Assembly (NCBI GenBank): GCA_004026145.2
Contig: CP034975.1
Span: 11,363,418 to 11,427,417, forward strand
Reading direction: 5' to 3'
DNA length: 64,000 bases
Source of the DNA: Takifugu bimaculatus
Taxonomy: Eukaryota; Chordata; Actinopteri; Tetraodontiformes; Tetraodontidae
Position 1 is the stretch's first letter. Each line of letters starts with the position of its first letter. Of the stretch, positions 33,835 to 48,800 are shown piece by piece. The notes below the pieces were generated by a model. That model was not told the DNA's origin. It did no database searches and saw only the letters and a list, made by a program, of their open reading frames with translations. The position numbers and the translations under genes were made by a program.

Positions 33835-36800
33835 TCATGGGTTTCCTTCACCAATGTCGTCTCTTTTCAAGGCACTCACCACCTCTTTCACACAGTGATA
33901 CAAGATGTTCTTAACCTGAGGGAGAGGAGCAGAAAATCTTTTTAAATAAGCAACTTTTGTATGTTACTTTTTCCACAATACGAGCATTTTCTATTATTAA
34001 CACCTTACCGTGAAAAATGTGGTTTCAATTAAAAAATTTAAACACAATATAGAGATGCCTCCCTACATATAACATATTCCTATATGTTGACCAAAGTATT
34101 AACATAATATTATAACCTTTCCCAAGGTTTACTTCTGGCAAAGACGTTTTGTGACAGTTTGCATTTGTTTGTTTTTTAGTAGCAAAATAACAAAAAGTTT
34201 TGAATGGATTTAATAAATTTTAAAATCCAAAGACTTTAAAAAAGTAAGAAGAAAAAACATTTTAAAATCAAACCGGTACATAGAAATGTCTCTGCTTATC
34301 TTTGGATTTTGCATTATTTATATATAAAAAGAAAAATATACACACAAATACACTGTACTATGAGTGTAAGTTATATGTGGGGAAACTAGCAGATAGCTCA
34401 GATCTCTCTCATGTGCTTTGAGTCTCTTATCTGAATTATAGTCCTTTCAAAGAGGCTAACCCTCGAATAGAAGACAAACAATATACAGTGGCAGGTAAAC
34501 TCGATGGGTCTCATTCATGAAACGTGAGCAGAGCGAATTTGTGTGTATTCGCAAAAAAAAAATTATGTGAATCTCATTCATCAACATTTTAGTTGCTAGA
34601 TCTGTTCATAGCTACTATAAAAATCTACACATGCTTTTCGACAATGTGTCATAAAAAACTGCTGTGGGCTGTTATCCGTATCACTTTTCAAAAATGTTAC
34701 ATAGCTTTACAGTCTGTCAGCTATCACGGATTTAGATTAGGGTATATTAATGCACAATGTAACATTACTAGGTTTCATATTTCTACCTCAAACTCGAGAG
34801 AAAATTGTTTGTACTGCACAACCTAGACAAAATTGATCACTAAGGTATCTGTGATTTTTTAGAATGTAGATTATTGTGACACATCATTCACAACATTTAT
34901 TACCTTACCATCTGGGGTCTCTCTCTCCATCATGGATGATTCCTGCTATGTGCTCGACTGTATGTGACAATTTGGACAGTAAGCCTCCTCCTCCTGTGGC
35001 AGATATATTTTTCTGTATGCACAAATAAGTTTTTTTGCCTCTATTTTTATATCAAACCACTTTCTTTTGACCTTGAGCATGGTTCTGGGGATGGCAGAGA
35101 CCACATTAATGATTTGCCTGTCCCCATCACACCACTGCTAATTGATGACAATAAAATGTTTTTTTTATAATTCAACTTCACTCAAAATAATCTCTATCTC
35201 TGCTTCAGAAAAATTCATTCTGCTTCGGAAAAGTTCTTTCGTTCTCTCTTGTTTTGCTTGTGCTATGACTGACAGGTAAACCGGATGCATGAATGTACAC
35301 CTCCATTTATTGTGCTCATTGCCAATTGATGGGTGGAGATTTCTGCAAATAGATGATTACTGGGAGTGCGCTATCAATTTACGATTGTTAGGCATTCATG
35401 ATCTACATGCGTGTTTATGATCAGATCTGAGTTTTCAGAACACAGTTCCTGAATCTGGACTAGGTTTTTAGTGGAGTCGGCTTTTATGCATAAATCTGTT
35501 TGCAAATTCACTAAAGTTTCATTAATGAGACCCAATGAAGATATTCAAATTGATCAGGGTATTAGTTTTGGGTGTAAGTCACAATATGGTGGGAAATGAA
35601 TTGCTTGGTGGAAGTCTGCACACTCCCCAGTGCTTTGTTTTTAGTTTATCCTGAGAAACATGAATATTGAATATTTCCAATATTCTGCATTAGTAGTTTT
35701 AATGATAATCACAGGACATATATGTTAAAATGAATAAATATTTGCAAATCTGTCAATTAGTTTGTTTGCATTCATAAATAAAGGGGTTCATTTTAACCTG
35801 GAGTTTATCCTCATAGTTGACTTGGTCCTTGCTGGACCGAAGTTCCTGGGTGAGAGAGAAGCATTTGGCCACGTGTTCCGGAGACACAAAGTCATTAATG
35901 ACCTGAACACAGCTGTGGAGGTTCTGTACCTGTGTATAGTAACATAAAAGAGTCAACAACAGTCACATCAGTTTACAAATATTTTATCAAATATACAAGT
36001 AAAAAGTAACAGTAAACATTTTTCAAATATTTACTGAATTTGCCACAGCCTCTACCAATATACCATTGCAAACTAAAAACTTTTCTGAAGAAGAGAATGT
36101 CAGGAGAGTACTCTTGACACCCTACTACATCTGATTCTTTGTATGTCACCTTCTATTATTCCGATGCAACTTTGTGTTGATTTTTTTATTTTTTTTAACA
36201 AAAATGCTCAGCAGTACTTCTGTTTACCTGATGCATGGCCCCTGCAGGTATCAGCACTGAGTCTCCTAAGAACTGGACAACAGTCCAGCCCTGAACTCCA
36301 TGCTCATCTAGCAGCCGCCGACGCTGCTTTCTGCTCAAGTAAAAGCTCTGCTCTCTGATTGGGTCCTGGTCCAAAGATAAGTCCAATCCCTGTTCCTTAC
36401 AAAGCTGAGTTGAGTGGGGAAAAACTGAGAGTGAGGGACTTATTTCCTGTAAAAATATCTATTTTCCATTTTAGGCGGTGCAGAGGATATGGCCTATGAA
36501 ACTACTAAAGCAACAAGGACATACTCCATAGGCTAGACCAGATTTTGTGAAATAAAAATCACTGATTTTAGGGCCTTTAGATCTGTTATTGAAATGAAAT
36601 GAAAACCAAATCTTCATATACAGTGCATAAGATAATCATCATGCACATACAGCCACAATAGTAATAAACATTATCAACTAACAAACAAAAAAATCTAGCA
36701 GTATAGAAATTTAATGATGGAGGATTAAACAGAAAACAGTAACAGAGTTTTGGTCACTGTGTTTACCTTGTGCAGGAATTCTCGCATTTGGTCCATGTCT

Positions 36801-39800
36801 TTGCTTAGGTATATGTGCCACAATGCCCCTGGTGTCTCACTTGAGTCTTTCAATCTTCTGTGAAACCCCTCGTCTAGATCCTCCTCCTCCAAACATTTTA
36901 AAACTCCTTAATACAAATACATACATTTTCAGCAGGTTTTGCTTAATTAGGAATTCTTTATAATTATTCACAATTACTTTCTCAATTTAAGCCCGAATTT
37001 GGACAAAACTTGGCAGGTGTTCTGGTAGTAGGGGAATGTACAGGACACCCTCAGAGCACTGCCAAGTTACCCTCGAGCAGGGTACCAAATCTTCAAACCC
37101 TGCCATTTCTCATATTCATCTGGGATAGGCTTGCATTCTCCCCCATGACCCAGAAATGTATAGAGGTCAAAAAAGGAAAGAAAATATTTACTATGAAATA
37201 TACACCACTAAGGCACACTGCTATGAAAACCTGCCAAATATTGGTTAAGACTGTTTCATACAAGTCCTCCTCCTTCCAAGGTTCTGTAGTCTGGCTCTGA
37301 CAATCATGTGCTAGTTGTTGGTGGTTTTGACAATTGTTTCTATTTGCCTGAGCATCTATCCGAACCAACATTAACTCCATAACAGATTTCAGCTACAGTA
37401 GCTCATCTGTTGGAGTTTGGTCCCTACGTGTAGCAATGAGTCTTGGTTTCCCATGGTCAGAGGATGGTAGAAATGAGTTATACTTATTGCTTGTTACATT
37501 TACTTGAGTAAAGTTTTGAAAATAAATATTTCTAGGAATAGATTTACTGCACCATAAATTTTACTTATTTTTGCAAGAGATTTACCACATGAATGTGTTT
37601 CACTTATCAGACTTCAGTTTCACTAATCCGGTTTACCAATCAGACATAGCAATGCAGACACATAACCACACAAACAGTGGCAACATTAGCGGCACAAACT
37701 CTTACCAACTCTTCCCACAGATAGGGAATAGAAAAAAATGAAAAATGGCAGACACACATGTCTCCAATGCTAAATCTGAAGAGGAAGAAATTTGTTCATA
37801 TACAAAGGATCATTTGGTTACACGCAGTGAATAAAATAACTATACAATGTATTATCTGTATCTGCCAAAACAAACCAAATTTTTAGAATACAAACCACAA
37901 TGTCTAACCTGATAAAACTTGTAAGGTGTAACTGAATTCCTTTTTTTTGTTTTGTTACTGTGGTTGGGCTAATTTTAGCCTTGTTATGTTATAGAATAAG
38001 AGTCTTTAAAGGAGTCTTTTTGCATTTGTAAACATTTCATTAAAAATGCTTAAGATAGTTTTGGTACCTGATCAATGTTACTATGTATAATTAGCTTTAT
38101 GCTTGAGGGAAAAATAAATATAATAGATAAATAAAATAAATAAAAATCAGAAATTTGTTCTGCTGGACAAGTAGTTACAGAAATATGGTAACCACAATAA
38201 TTTGTCAGTGTACACTGAGATTTAATCCAGCATTCATCACAAATCACATTTTAATTCAGTGAACTTGAACAAATAGAACCTGACATGTGATAATGAATGA
38301 TATTTTCCATCAACAGAGGGTTCACCCCAACAAAATAAAGATGTATAAAGAAATAATAGACTCCCAGAGAAATCAAATGCAGTCCTCTTCCTACCAAACC
38401 ACCTATGAAGAATCCAATATTCAAAGATTCCCTCACTGGCTCTTGGTGGATAACGCTGGCATCTACTGAAAAACTGATAACATTTTGTGTAAGACCAACC
38501 ATCGTTATTTTATATCTGAGCCTGCTGGGTCAGTTGGTGGGTAAGAGAATATACAGTATATGTTTTGAAAAAGTGAGGTTTGGGCTTGCACGTTATTTTG
38601 TATTTTACAAACAATAAATAGTTTTACTCAGTTTTATTTAATAACAAATAAGCAAATTATTCTATATAGATGATTTGAAAAAGAAAATTAGATATTAGGA
38701 TGAAAGAGCTACTATTTACTTGAGTCGTCTTTTCAAGAAATTATTTTTTACTCTTTCTTGTCCAAGGAAAAAACGCTGCCTAATAATTGTGCACACCTGG
38801 TAGCAGGTGTTCATCTCCTAAGGTCTCCTCCCTTATTACATAATTGATTATCACCAGTAGGCATTCATGTTTATTCATCTTGGAGTTGTTAATGAATTAA
38901 GATAATGATATGGTCAAAATATTCACTTACCAAAAATGTGAACAAAGTATAATAATTAATCCAAGTCAACTGGACTGTATTTCTTCTCATTAAAAGTGTG
39001 TCTTCATATGGAAATGATTGTGGTGATGACCCAAAGGATGTGAACAATAATGGAAAGATCTAGTTTTTAGCTTACTTGTGTTTTTTTCTGACAGAGCTAA
39101 TGTGAGCAGATTTAGGAGTATTGTTAACAGAGCTTTGCTCCCAGAACTGTATCACTACCCTGAGCCACTCAATCATATACAGTATCTTTCAATAGGACAG
39201 ATGCCTTGGCCAGAACTTGAGCATGTTCTTACACACAGCCTAATGTTGATTGCTCACCAGTTTTTGACAAGACTCCATTTCCTTTGGCCACTCCAACATA
39301 TACCAGGACAGACACAACATCAGAGACCTCAAGGTGTAGGTTGGCAGTCCCAAAGTCCTGCTCCTTAGATGCTGCAACACCTAGTAGTAGTAATAAAGAG
39401 GACAGGGGTTGTAGGAGAGTTTATCAGAGCTTCAGAATCATTTAAAAAATAACTAATTCACACAACTTTGTGTTTCAAAAACTTGAATAAGCCAACCTCT
39501 GCAACCAATAACTAAACAGAGGAGGTTCAAGATTTATGACAAAGTTGTCTCTGGACTGCCTTATCTACATCTACAGGCTGAATGATGTAAGCACATCTGT
39601 GGAAGAACTTTAGGAGCTTTGGGACTAAAAAACTTATAAAGCTGGATCACCAATGTAAATCAATCTTTATTGGCAATTAGTTTTTTCAATTCAGGATGTG
39701 ACACTGGTACTAGTCAGGAAAAATTAGGTAAAAAATTGAGGTCAGAGTTGTGCAAAAACACTTGACTTTGATGATGCAAACTATTCTGTGAAGTACACTA

Positions 39801-42800
39801 ATTGACTGAGAGATTGAAAAAGGACTTCTTCCTTGTTGGGTGGCCTAGAAGCCACCATGCCAGTAGATTACTTGTTTGACTGTGGATAATTTAATTCTCT
39901 TACATTTACAGGCCCCATCTTTACAGGGTCTTTTTTTCTGGGGTTGATGCACATTTCACTCTGAAACAATCTCTAGGACACATAAACTGCCTTTTTTCCT
40001 GAGTGGTACCATAATGTTGATACTTGTGTGTACAGTTGAACAGGGTAGGGGTAATTGTTTCACTGGGGTCTTCCCGGTGGGCACCCTGTTTCGTTGTGCT
40101 CTCAGATATCTCAGGTGTGCCCCCCTACGCTTTTACCCTTGGTTGTCCTCTGCAGTCTCTGACAGTGATCCAATGGCTTATCAGAAGGCCTGTTTTTATA
40201 CCACCATCCATTTCAAAATTTGGTTGTGGATGTGGCAAAGCTTTTGCATTCAACTGCAACAAAAAGCACTTGGGCATGCCAGCCACATTGCCCTGCCTCT
40301 GGTACAGTCATTTTAACAATGAAGAGTGACTTCTGTAAGGTTGAAAACAAGGCAAGGTGTGTCCTGTGATTACTTGTGATGATCTGGGGCTGAAAGACAA
40401 GCTTCTGGTCTAGGTCAATCTGCATTTTCCAGTTCTCCGCAGTGACCAAGATGGTTCCTTGTATCTCTACTTTCAACTTTTGACACAAAGTTGAAGGTCT
40501 AGAGAGTAGTTTTTAAAGTTTAGGCTAGTAGTGTCATTGCCTATGTGATGGTGACTTTTGTTTCTGTTATGTTTTCCTGGTTTTCTCACAAGGGGCATGG
40601 TAGATTCACCTGGGTCCCATTCGCTGGTGACTGTCACATCTGCAGCTGGTTACCAATCAACACTCCTCTACCTGTCCTCCCCTTCTCCTCTTTCCCTACC
40701 CAGCCGGCCATCAGCAGGAGGGTCCCCCTACATGAGCCCGGTCCTGCTTAAGGTTTCTTCTTGTTAAAGGGGAGTTTTTCCTTGCCACTGTTGCATGTTG
40801 GGGGTCAGGCCTTGGGATTCTGTAAAGCGCCTAGAAACAATTTTGATTGTAACAGATGCTATATAAATTTAGGTTGATTTGATTTGATTTAAAAAGCTGC
40901 TGCCTCCCGATCACCAGGGTTTGACCGTTTCTTCGGCTTTGTGGTAAACATGGACCATTGGTATCTTCTCGTGTTTCGTCCCTTCAAGTAACTTTCCCTG
41001 TTTTTCACACATCTATTCCTAGGTCTCCACGCGCCCCTCGTTCGGAGGAACGATCTGCACTTTGCGCACCTTTTCACCATGCAGTTATCTACGTTAATTA
41101 AAGTCTAGTGTTAACACCATCAACTGTTGTTTGTCTGCTTACGAGTCCCGCCTGACTTGCATCTTAACAAGTACCTTATTTTCACGACTATAAGGCGCAC
41201 CTAAAACACTGAGATTTTCTCAAAAATCAATGGTGCGCCTTATAATATGGTGCGCCTTGTGTGTAGACTGAGTTCCAAAATGTGCTGTGTGCCTTTGGTG
41301 GATGCACTACGGTAAACGCTACGCCCATCAATTAGCGGCACACCTATGCGTAAGGACCCCCTAAAATGGCGCCGGTCAAGCGACACGCGTATGAGGCTTA
41401 CTTTAAACTGCAGGCCATCGAATATGCGGCTGAAAATGGCAATCGAGCAGCTGCAAGACATTTTAATGTAAATGAGTCCATGGTCAGAGAAAGTGGAGAA
41501 AACAAGAAAGTGAACTGCGCCAAGTGAGGAAGACGAAGTTGAGTTTCCGTGGGAACAAAGCAAGGTGGGCCGAGCTGGAAGACCGAGTGGAACAGTTGGT
41601 TGTGGAACAGCGAACAACTGGAAGGGGTGTCTCTACTGTCACCATTCAACAAAAGGCCAAAGCGATTGCTGAAGAAATGGACATTGAGCACTTCCAAGGA
41701 GATCCATCTTGGTGTTTTCGCTTTATGAGGAGGCGGCATCTCTCCATACGTGCAAGGACAACTGTTGCACAGCGGCTGCCCGCGGATTACCAGGAGAGGG
41801 TGGCCATCTTCCGCACCTACTGCCACGACAAGATAACCACGACCAGCCACATCACCAACATGGATGAGATCCCTCTGACTTTTTACATCCCTTTGACCCA
41901 CACAGTGGAGAAAAAAGGGACCAGCACGGTGGCAATACGGGGCACGAGAAGTCTTTGTTCACTGTGGTTCTTGGCTGCCACGGAAACGGACAGAGCGCTG
42001 GATGACAGAAGGTGAACACTCCTTCACAAAGACTATGAGGCAGCGGCGGGCAAGTTATGCCACCATATGCGGATGGATTGTAGACGCATGGGCTATGATA
42101 CCGTCTTCATGTATTGTAAGAGCTTTCACAAAAGCTGGCATCAACGCTGAAGCGGAACCGGTCGGTGAGTCTGATTCAGATGATGAAGAAGAGGAATTCG
42201 GGATGTTGGACATTAAAATAGCGCAGCTGTTTAATTCAGATACAGAAGATGAAAACTTTGATGATTTTGTGGCGGAACAATGAATATTTTGTTCAATAAA
42301 TGTGTTGAAACTCACCGTTTTACTTCTGTTGTCATTTTTGTATGCCCCTTATGTATGTTTTAAATACAGATATAGCACCCGTAACTGAGACTGCGCCTTT
42401 TATTACAGTGCGCCTTATGGTCGTGAAAATACGGCAGTTTAAACTTAAAGGCGGATGAGGGAATGGAAAACAGATCCAAAAATATTTCCAAGGTCTGAGG
42501 ACATTTTCTGTGGCTAACCAATTAGCTGGTTCACATCGGTGATGGCTTCACCTGCAGAAATGAGATATTTACATGCTACCTTAAGCTGCTGGTTTCTGCT
42601 CACCGGCATCAGATGCTCTCAGATCTGCACTCAAGATTAGGTAAAATCGCAGATCATGACATTTCCTAGTTGGACGAACATTTCCTTACTCCCCTTCTCT
42701 AGGTTGTGACTCCACATGCCGTCTAATGTGTGTCCAGGTTGTGTACAGTGTCCCTGAATTCAATGCCTTTGTCAGTTGCATTCAAGGAGCCCAAGCACTT

Positions 42801-45800
42801 GGGTTGAGCTCAGGTTACCCCGTCCAAGAGGCAGCGGAGACTCTCCCCCCGAGTGTGCTTGCACTCGGACAGTCCAGCCATTTCCTCATCATTTGCCCAA
42901 TTCAACCAAAAGATGAAGTTTGCCGGCATATATATGCAAGGGTGCATGTGTTCAGATTCACGCATTGTTGAGGTGTTCAGCAAACAGCCAGGCATCTCCC
43001 TGCCACCTCATTGGCCTTATGATTGCTGCATCAACCTGCTGCATGGGGCTCCCTTTCCATCGAGTTGGTTGTACAAACTCTCTTGATCCGAGCAGGAGTT
43101 CCATGGAGAGATATGTTAGCAAATTATTGGCGTCTGGGCTAATTCTTTCTTCATCTTCCCATGAAGGAACAATTTTTTTCTTTGTACAAAATGATAGGTA
43201 ACTATGGCCATGCTTTGACTATCGGGACCTGAATGAGATCACCATTAAGAACAAGCACCCTTTACCAGTACCTGACGCAGCTTTCAGCCCACTCCATAAG
43301 ATCAGAGTTTTCTTCAAACTCAACCTGTAGAACGCCTTTCACTTGGTCTGAATATGTAATGGAGACAAGTGGACAACAGCTTTCAACATTTCCCTTGGTC
43401 ATTTTGTGTACCTGGTCATGCATTTTGGCCTTAACAATGCCCCTGCGGTGTTCCAAGCCCCGGTGAATGACGTCCTGCGTGACATGCTGAACAGATACCT
43501 CTTTGTCTACTTGGGTGACATCCTGATCTTTTCGGAAACACAGAAGGAGCATATCCAGCATGTCCGCCTGGTGATCTGATGTCTCCTTGAGAATAAATTA
43601 AGTTGAGAAGTGTGAGTTCCACACCACTTTGCTCGGTTGAAGCCCTTGCTCACCTACGCCCCCATTCTATCTCATCCTAATCCCGGCTGCCAGTTCATTG
43701 TGGAAATGGAAGCTTCGGACAATGGAGTTGGCGCGGTTCTTTCCCAGTGGAACCTGTTTGACCAGAAGCTTCATGCCTGCTCCGTCTTAGGTTGGCGGCT
43801 TGTGACATTGGAGGTTAACTACGATGTGGGTAATCGAGAATTGATTGCTGTGGTTCTAACGCAGCAAGAGTGGAGACAGTGGCTAGAAGGGTCTGCCCAC
43901 TTGTTTATTGTTCGGACTGATCACAAGCATCTCTGTTACCTGAGAAATGCCAAGTGCTTCTAATTCCCCTACCTATCACCTTGGGTCCCACAATGTCAAG
44001 CTTGAGGCTCTTTCCATCCAGCCCAGAGCCCAGCCCAGCCAAGGCCTTCATGTAAGCTTGACCTGTGTGTGTGTCCTAGGGAAGTCCTTTCATCTACCTC
44101 CAACTGGTCTACTCAATCCTCTCCCTTCCTCTGGACATCCGTGGTCTCACATTGCTGCACCTGGCGAATGGAAACACCATCATCCTTACAGTGTGCTTCA
44201 CCTTCATAGTTTTCCTAAAGGATATTGTCTTGGACTGTGCCCAAGTTTTGGAGGATTTCGGTGAGTTCAGGGCACTGGTGATCCTTTACTCTAGACACCA
44301 TCCTGAGTCAAACGGTCATATGCAGAGGACAAACCAGAGCCTGGAGAGTGCCCCCTCTGATGTGTCTTTGCTCAACATCCTGTTTCCTGGAGTTCATTCT
44401 TGGTTTGGGTAGACTATGTCCACCACTCACTATTCTCCACCACCACGGGGTTATCTCCCTCCATAGCCTCCGTAGAATATCATTCTCCACTGTCTGAGTA
44501 CCAGAAGAAGGTCACAGTGCCATCACATTCTGGACGAGAGTCTCCTGTGGGATTATTACCTGGACCATCTCGACAAAACCAGGCAAAGCACAAGGAAGTA
44601 CTGCTATGGTTTAGCAGTATGGTTTATGTGTTGCTTTTTTGCCCTGTCCTTGTAGTTTGTGTTGTAGTTTCTAGTTTGCCAATTTGCCGGTTCACATTGG
44701 TGACGGCTACACTTGCGGTGGGCGAGCAATCAATGGGCCATCTTAAACCTCTGCCTTTTACTCACGAGTGTCAGATCGTCCCTTTGTCCTGAGTGCCCTT
44801 GTATCTGCACTTGAGAAGTAAAAATTCAGATCATGACTCGAGTTAGATTTATTGCATGAAAATTTCCGTTCTGCTCGTCTCCAGGTCGCCTGAGCCTTGC
44901 CTCCATCTTTAGTTTCTTTTTTGGTGCATTCGAATAAATTTTTTCGGAACATATCATTTTGGGGTCCTAACAATCAGTAACATTGGAACCGAACAGTAAC
45001 ATTGGCACTGGTTCCACATGTATGTCCTATATTTGTATGTCCTAAACGTCATGAAAAACTGGGTATACTAGCTTTCTGGGTCAGTGTGTCAGTGCAGTTG
45101 TTTTGTATCAGGTAGAATGTCTTCCTTTGAGCAACAATGCTAAAGAACACCTTTCCACGTTCAACAGAGTGATCTGTTGGAACTATTTGATGTTTACTGC
45201 ATTCTTAGGGATTACCACTCTCCCTGCTCTCTGCCAAGCTTTACAGATGATTTGGCTCTTCCATGTCACCTTCATTTGCCTTCACAAGAACATTTGAACA
45301 CAAGATTCATGGGGTGATTTTATACAGCTGGTATGGAATTCTGGTCCTGGAGCTACTTTTGCCTTCCTTAGTTTTGGGGGACTGTCATCCAGCTGGTGTT
45401 CTGGTTGAGGCAGTGGTGGCAGAGTTGTTTTCTGTGTAAGGTGGGCTTCCAGTCTTTGATACCTTAAATAAGTCACTATTTTTCTTTGTGAAGAATATTA
45501 CAAATCTGAAAGAATCCTGATGTTCTGGCCCTCTCTTTCCTCCTCTGCCAAAGCCTAAAGTTATCTACTATCCACAAACAAGCATTCCTTCAGATCTGCT
45601 TGTAGGAGGTTAATGCCTGCTCATTCTGTGAGCAGAGATCTCTGAGGATTCCATTGCAATCTCTTCTCTCTTTATCAAGGCACTTAATGGGTGGCTGCCT
45701 TCTGGACATGGGAGGGGTTGGCGTTACTTGCTTCTGTCCCATCTCTTTTGTTCCAAACCTTTCTGCTCCACACGAGGGGATCCAAACCATTTTCTCCAGT

Positions 45801-48800
45801 TCCTTCTCCATTGATTCTTTGAATCCACCGAGGATCTTGTGGTGCTCGACTTGGGCCACTTCACTAAAGGGCTATAACTTTGGCTATTCTTGGTTTGGCT
45901 AAAAGTTCTCAGATGTTGTGCTTGAATTATGCTCAGCCACTGGGGTACTGCTGCAGTGTGGACTGTTGTCTGACTGCTGCGACTGAGTTTCACTCACCTA
46001 ACCTTACTATCAGAAGATAATGCTCAATGTGATGTTCCGGCCCCAGTTTCTTTAATCACTTAATCCACCTTTGATTATTAGTTTTAGGCCTCTAAAGGTT
46101 ACCTTGGACCAACCACAGATACATACTCGGAGCTCTTGTCCTTCAAGTGATGTTGCTCAGTATGTACTGATTTTCTGGTTCGTCATCATATCCATTCTCG
46201 GGTCATTTACCGGTACAGGGTTGTCAGCCAATTACTCATTTTCCACTCCTGACTCCTTCCACTCACAGACTTAATGATGGGCAGGTGGCTCTTATGCACT
46301 TATTAAGTAATGGATCTTGCTAGTCTGCTGGTTTCTTTCCCTTCTGTCGGCTCCACGCTATCACATGGTCTTTCTTTAGTTAACAGCTGAACTTTCCCAG
46401 CAGTCATAGATAAATGTAGCATCTTCCAGCTTCTTGAAATTGTACTCAAATACGAACCACATTTTTGTAGGTCCAAAATTCTCTTCCCGACATCTTGGCT
46501 GATTTATTTTTATTTTTCCCTGATGTTACAGAATAAAGCAGTATGTTCTTTGCTGTGCCTTAAAATACATCCTCAGATCTGCCTAAAAAATTAAAAGTTG
46601 TCAATTAAACTAAAAGATGCGAAAAGCCATTACAGCATTATCTGGGCTTTTCAAATTTGTTTAATGTAATCTTTTTATATGTCAAATTGTGACATGGAAA
46701 AAGTAATTCAAAATATCTAAAAATTGTACATCCTGTTATTCTGGCGAGCAGGAAAAACTAATTGTAATCTTAACTGATGGAATGCAGGAAATATTTAGTC
46801 TGACTGACTGCCAGGCAGAGAAAATGTGATTAGTATATTTTTTAGACATTATGTACTGTAAATGTCTGGTTTCAAATGTATACAGTATTTTGATAAGTTG
46901 TGAAAAAAATAATTTAATTAAATTCCATTACCATAGGCACAGCTCAGTCTTGGTCCCAAGTCTGGCCTTACAAAGAAAGATGGCAGGTAAGAGGCCAAAT
47001 TGAGATTGCCTTCTGGATCTGAGTATTCTGGCAAAGGCAGGTTCTTCATTAGGTCATCATATCTGAAAAACATGCAAGATTACTTTTTATCACCATTACA
47101 TTTGAACAACAACCATGAAAGTCAGTTATCTTTATAAAATAGATTCAGATGGGAGGATGAAGCAGATCAGGAGATATGTTTTCCTGGAGCTCTGACGCAC
47201 CATTTAATTTTTCAACAATGATAATTTATTTTTAACAACCTGCCCAAGTTAATATGGAGTACTGACTCCATGTAATGTCATGTATGCATTGCAACTGATC
47301 CCATTGATTGTACAATGACACAAAACTTTAACAAGCACCGTAAATTCTGGACTACAGAGCGCACCTGATTAAAAACCGCATAATCTAATTTTAGAAAGAA
47401 AATCAATTTTGTACTTATACAAGCCGCACCGGATTTTAAGCTGCAGGTATTCCACGTAGTAATATGAAAAATTAGCTCAAAAACATTCAGTACCGGTATA
47501 TGTTTTTATTACTGTAAGAAACGAGTCACTGACAACAAGTAACAAACAGACAGGTAAGAAACAACATCCACTCTTTTCACTTGTATGTTTATACAGAGAA
47601 CTTAAGTCCAATTTTAATCAAATGTAAGGATTTTTTAACTGTAATGCAGCTACCTTGAAATATACCTTTGTATCAGCTACATACAAATTACGTTGCTCAT
47701 ACTTTTTTACTCAATGAACATGAAAGTGCATGAATAGCATTCCAGTATCTCCTAATAACTGGTAAAAGCATATACCATATACTGAATCCTACCAGTAAAG
47801 TCACTGATCGCCTTCTTCATCTTCCTCCTGTGCACTAAAGCCATCAGAGTCCTCCACTTCAGTGTCTGAATTAAACATCCTCAGGATCTTATCACTTGCT
47901 ACATCATTTTCCTCATTTTCGCTGTCATTTGAGTGCGCACTTTCCTCTTCATAACGCATCAGTCCGGCCTTTCGGAATCCGTTGGTAAGGGTTGATGTTT
48001 TGACTCGGCTCCAGGTATTTAGGATCCACTGGCAGACTTGATTTCAAGATCAAGATTCAAGATTTACTTTATTCATCCCCGTAGGGAAATTGAATTGTAG
48101 TAGCAGCCTAAACATGGATTAATATAACTGTAGTATAGGTTTTGTATTTACAAAGTATAGAAATAGAATAAATAAAATACAAATAAGATTAGAACGGCAG
48201 CTCAATTTCCTTCTTCAACAGCCAGAGTGATCGCTTTTAACTTGAAAGCTGCATCATATGCTTTTCTTCTAGTATTTTCCATGTTGATGAGGGTTAGTAA
48301 AAATGACTGATTCACAATAGTTGTGATAGTGCGCCTGACTATCATACAATTTCATTGGACCTCTGTCTGGACCTCTCACCAATTTTATTGGTCTACTGCT
48401 GCCAGGCAAAATGTTTATGGCGCCACGAAAAAAAACATGAATAAGCCGCACCGTAGAATAAGCCGCAGTTTTTAAAGTGTAGAAAAAAGTAGCGGCTTAT
48501 AGTCCAGAATTTAAGGTAATTTGTATTGGAAAATATAGTAATGCACTTTATGATTAAATGAGACTTATAATGAAAGGAGATTTTAAACCATTTACACATG
48601 TGCATATCAAATGTAAATTGAATCCCTGCCTACACCTTACAAACTAAAGGAAGAAAGTATTCACCGGTCCTGTAAATGTGCAAACGTCATATATGAAACA
48701 TTCATGCACATATAGTGCACACTGATAATTTAGGGGAGTTGCATGAACAGTAGAATTCCACAATACTCTTTTGTAGTAAAGCTGTTGACTAACATTAGAT

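Noticed and set aside
41524..42015. Frame resembling domesticated pogo/CENPB-type genes
   Set aside because: Flanked by transposon termini, frameshifted, lacking the core and present in a second copy: a transposon remnant.
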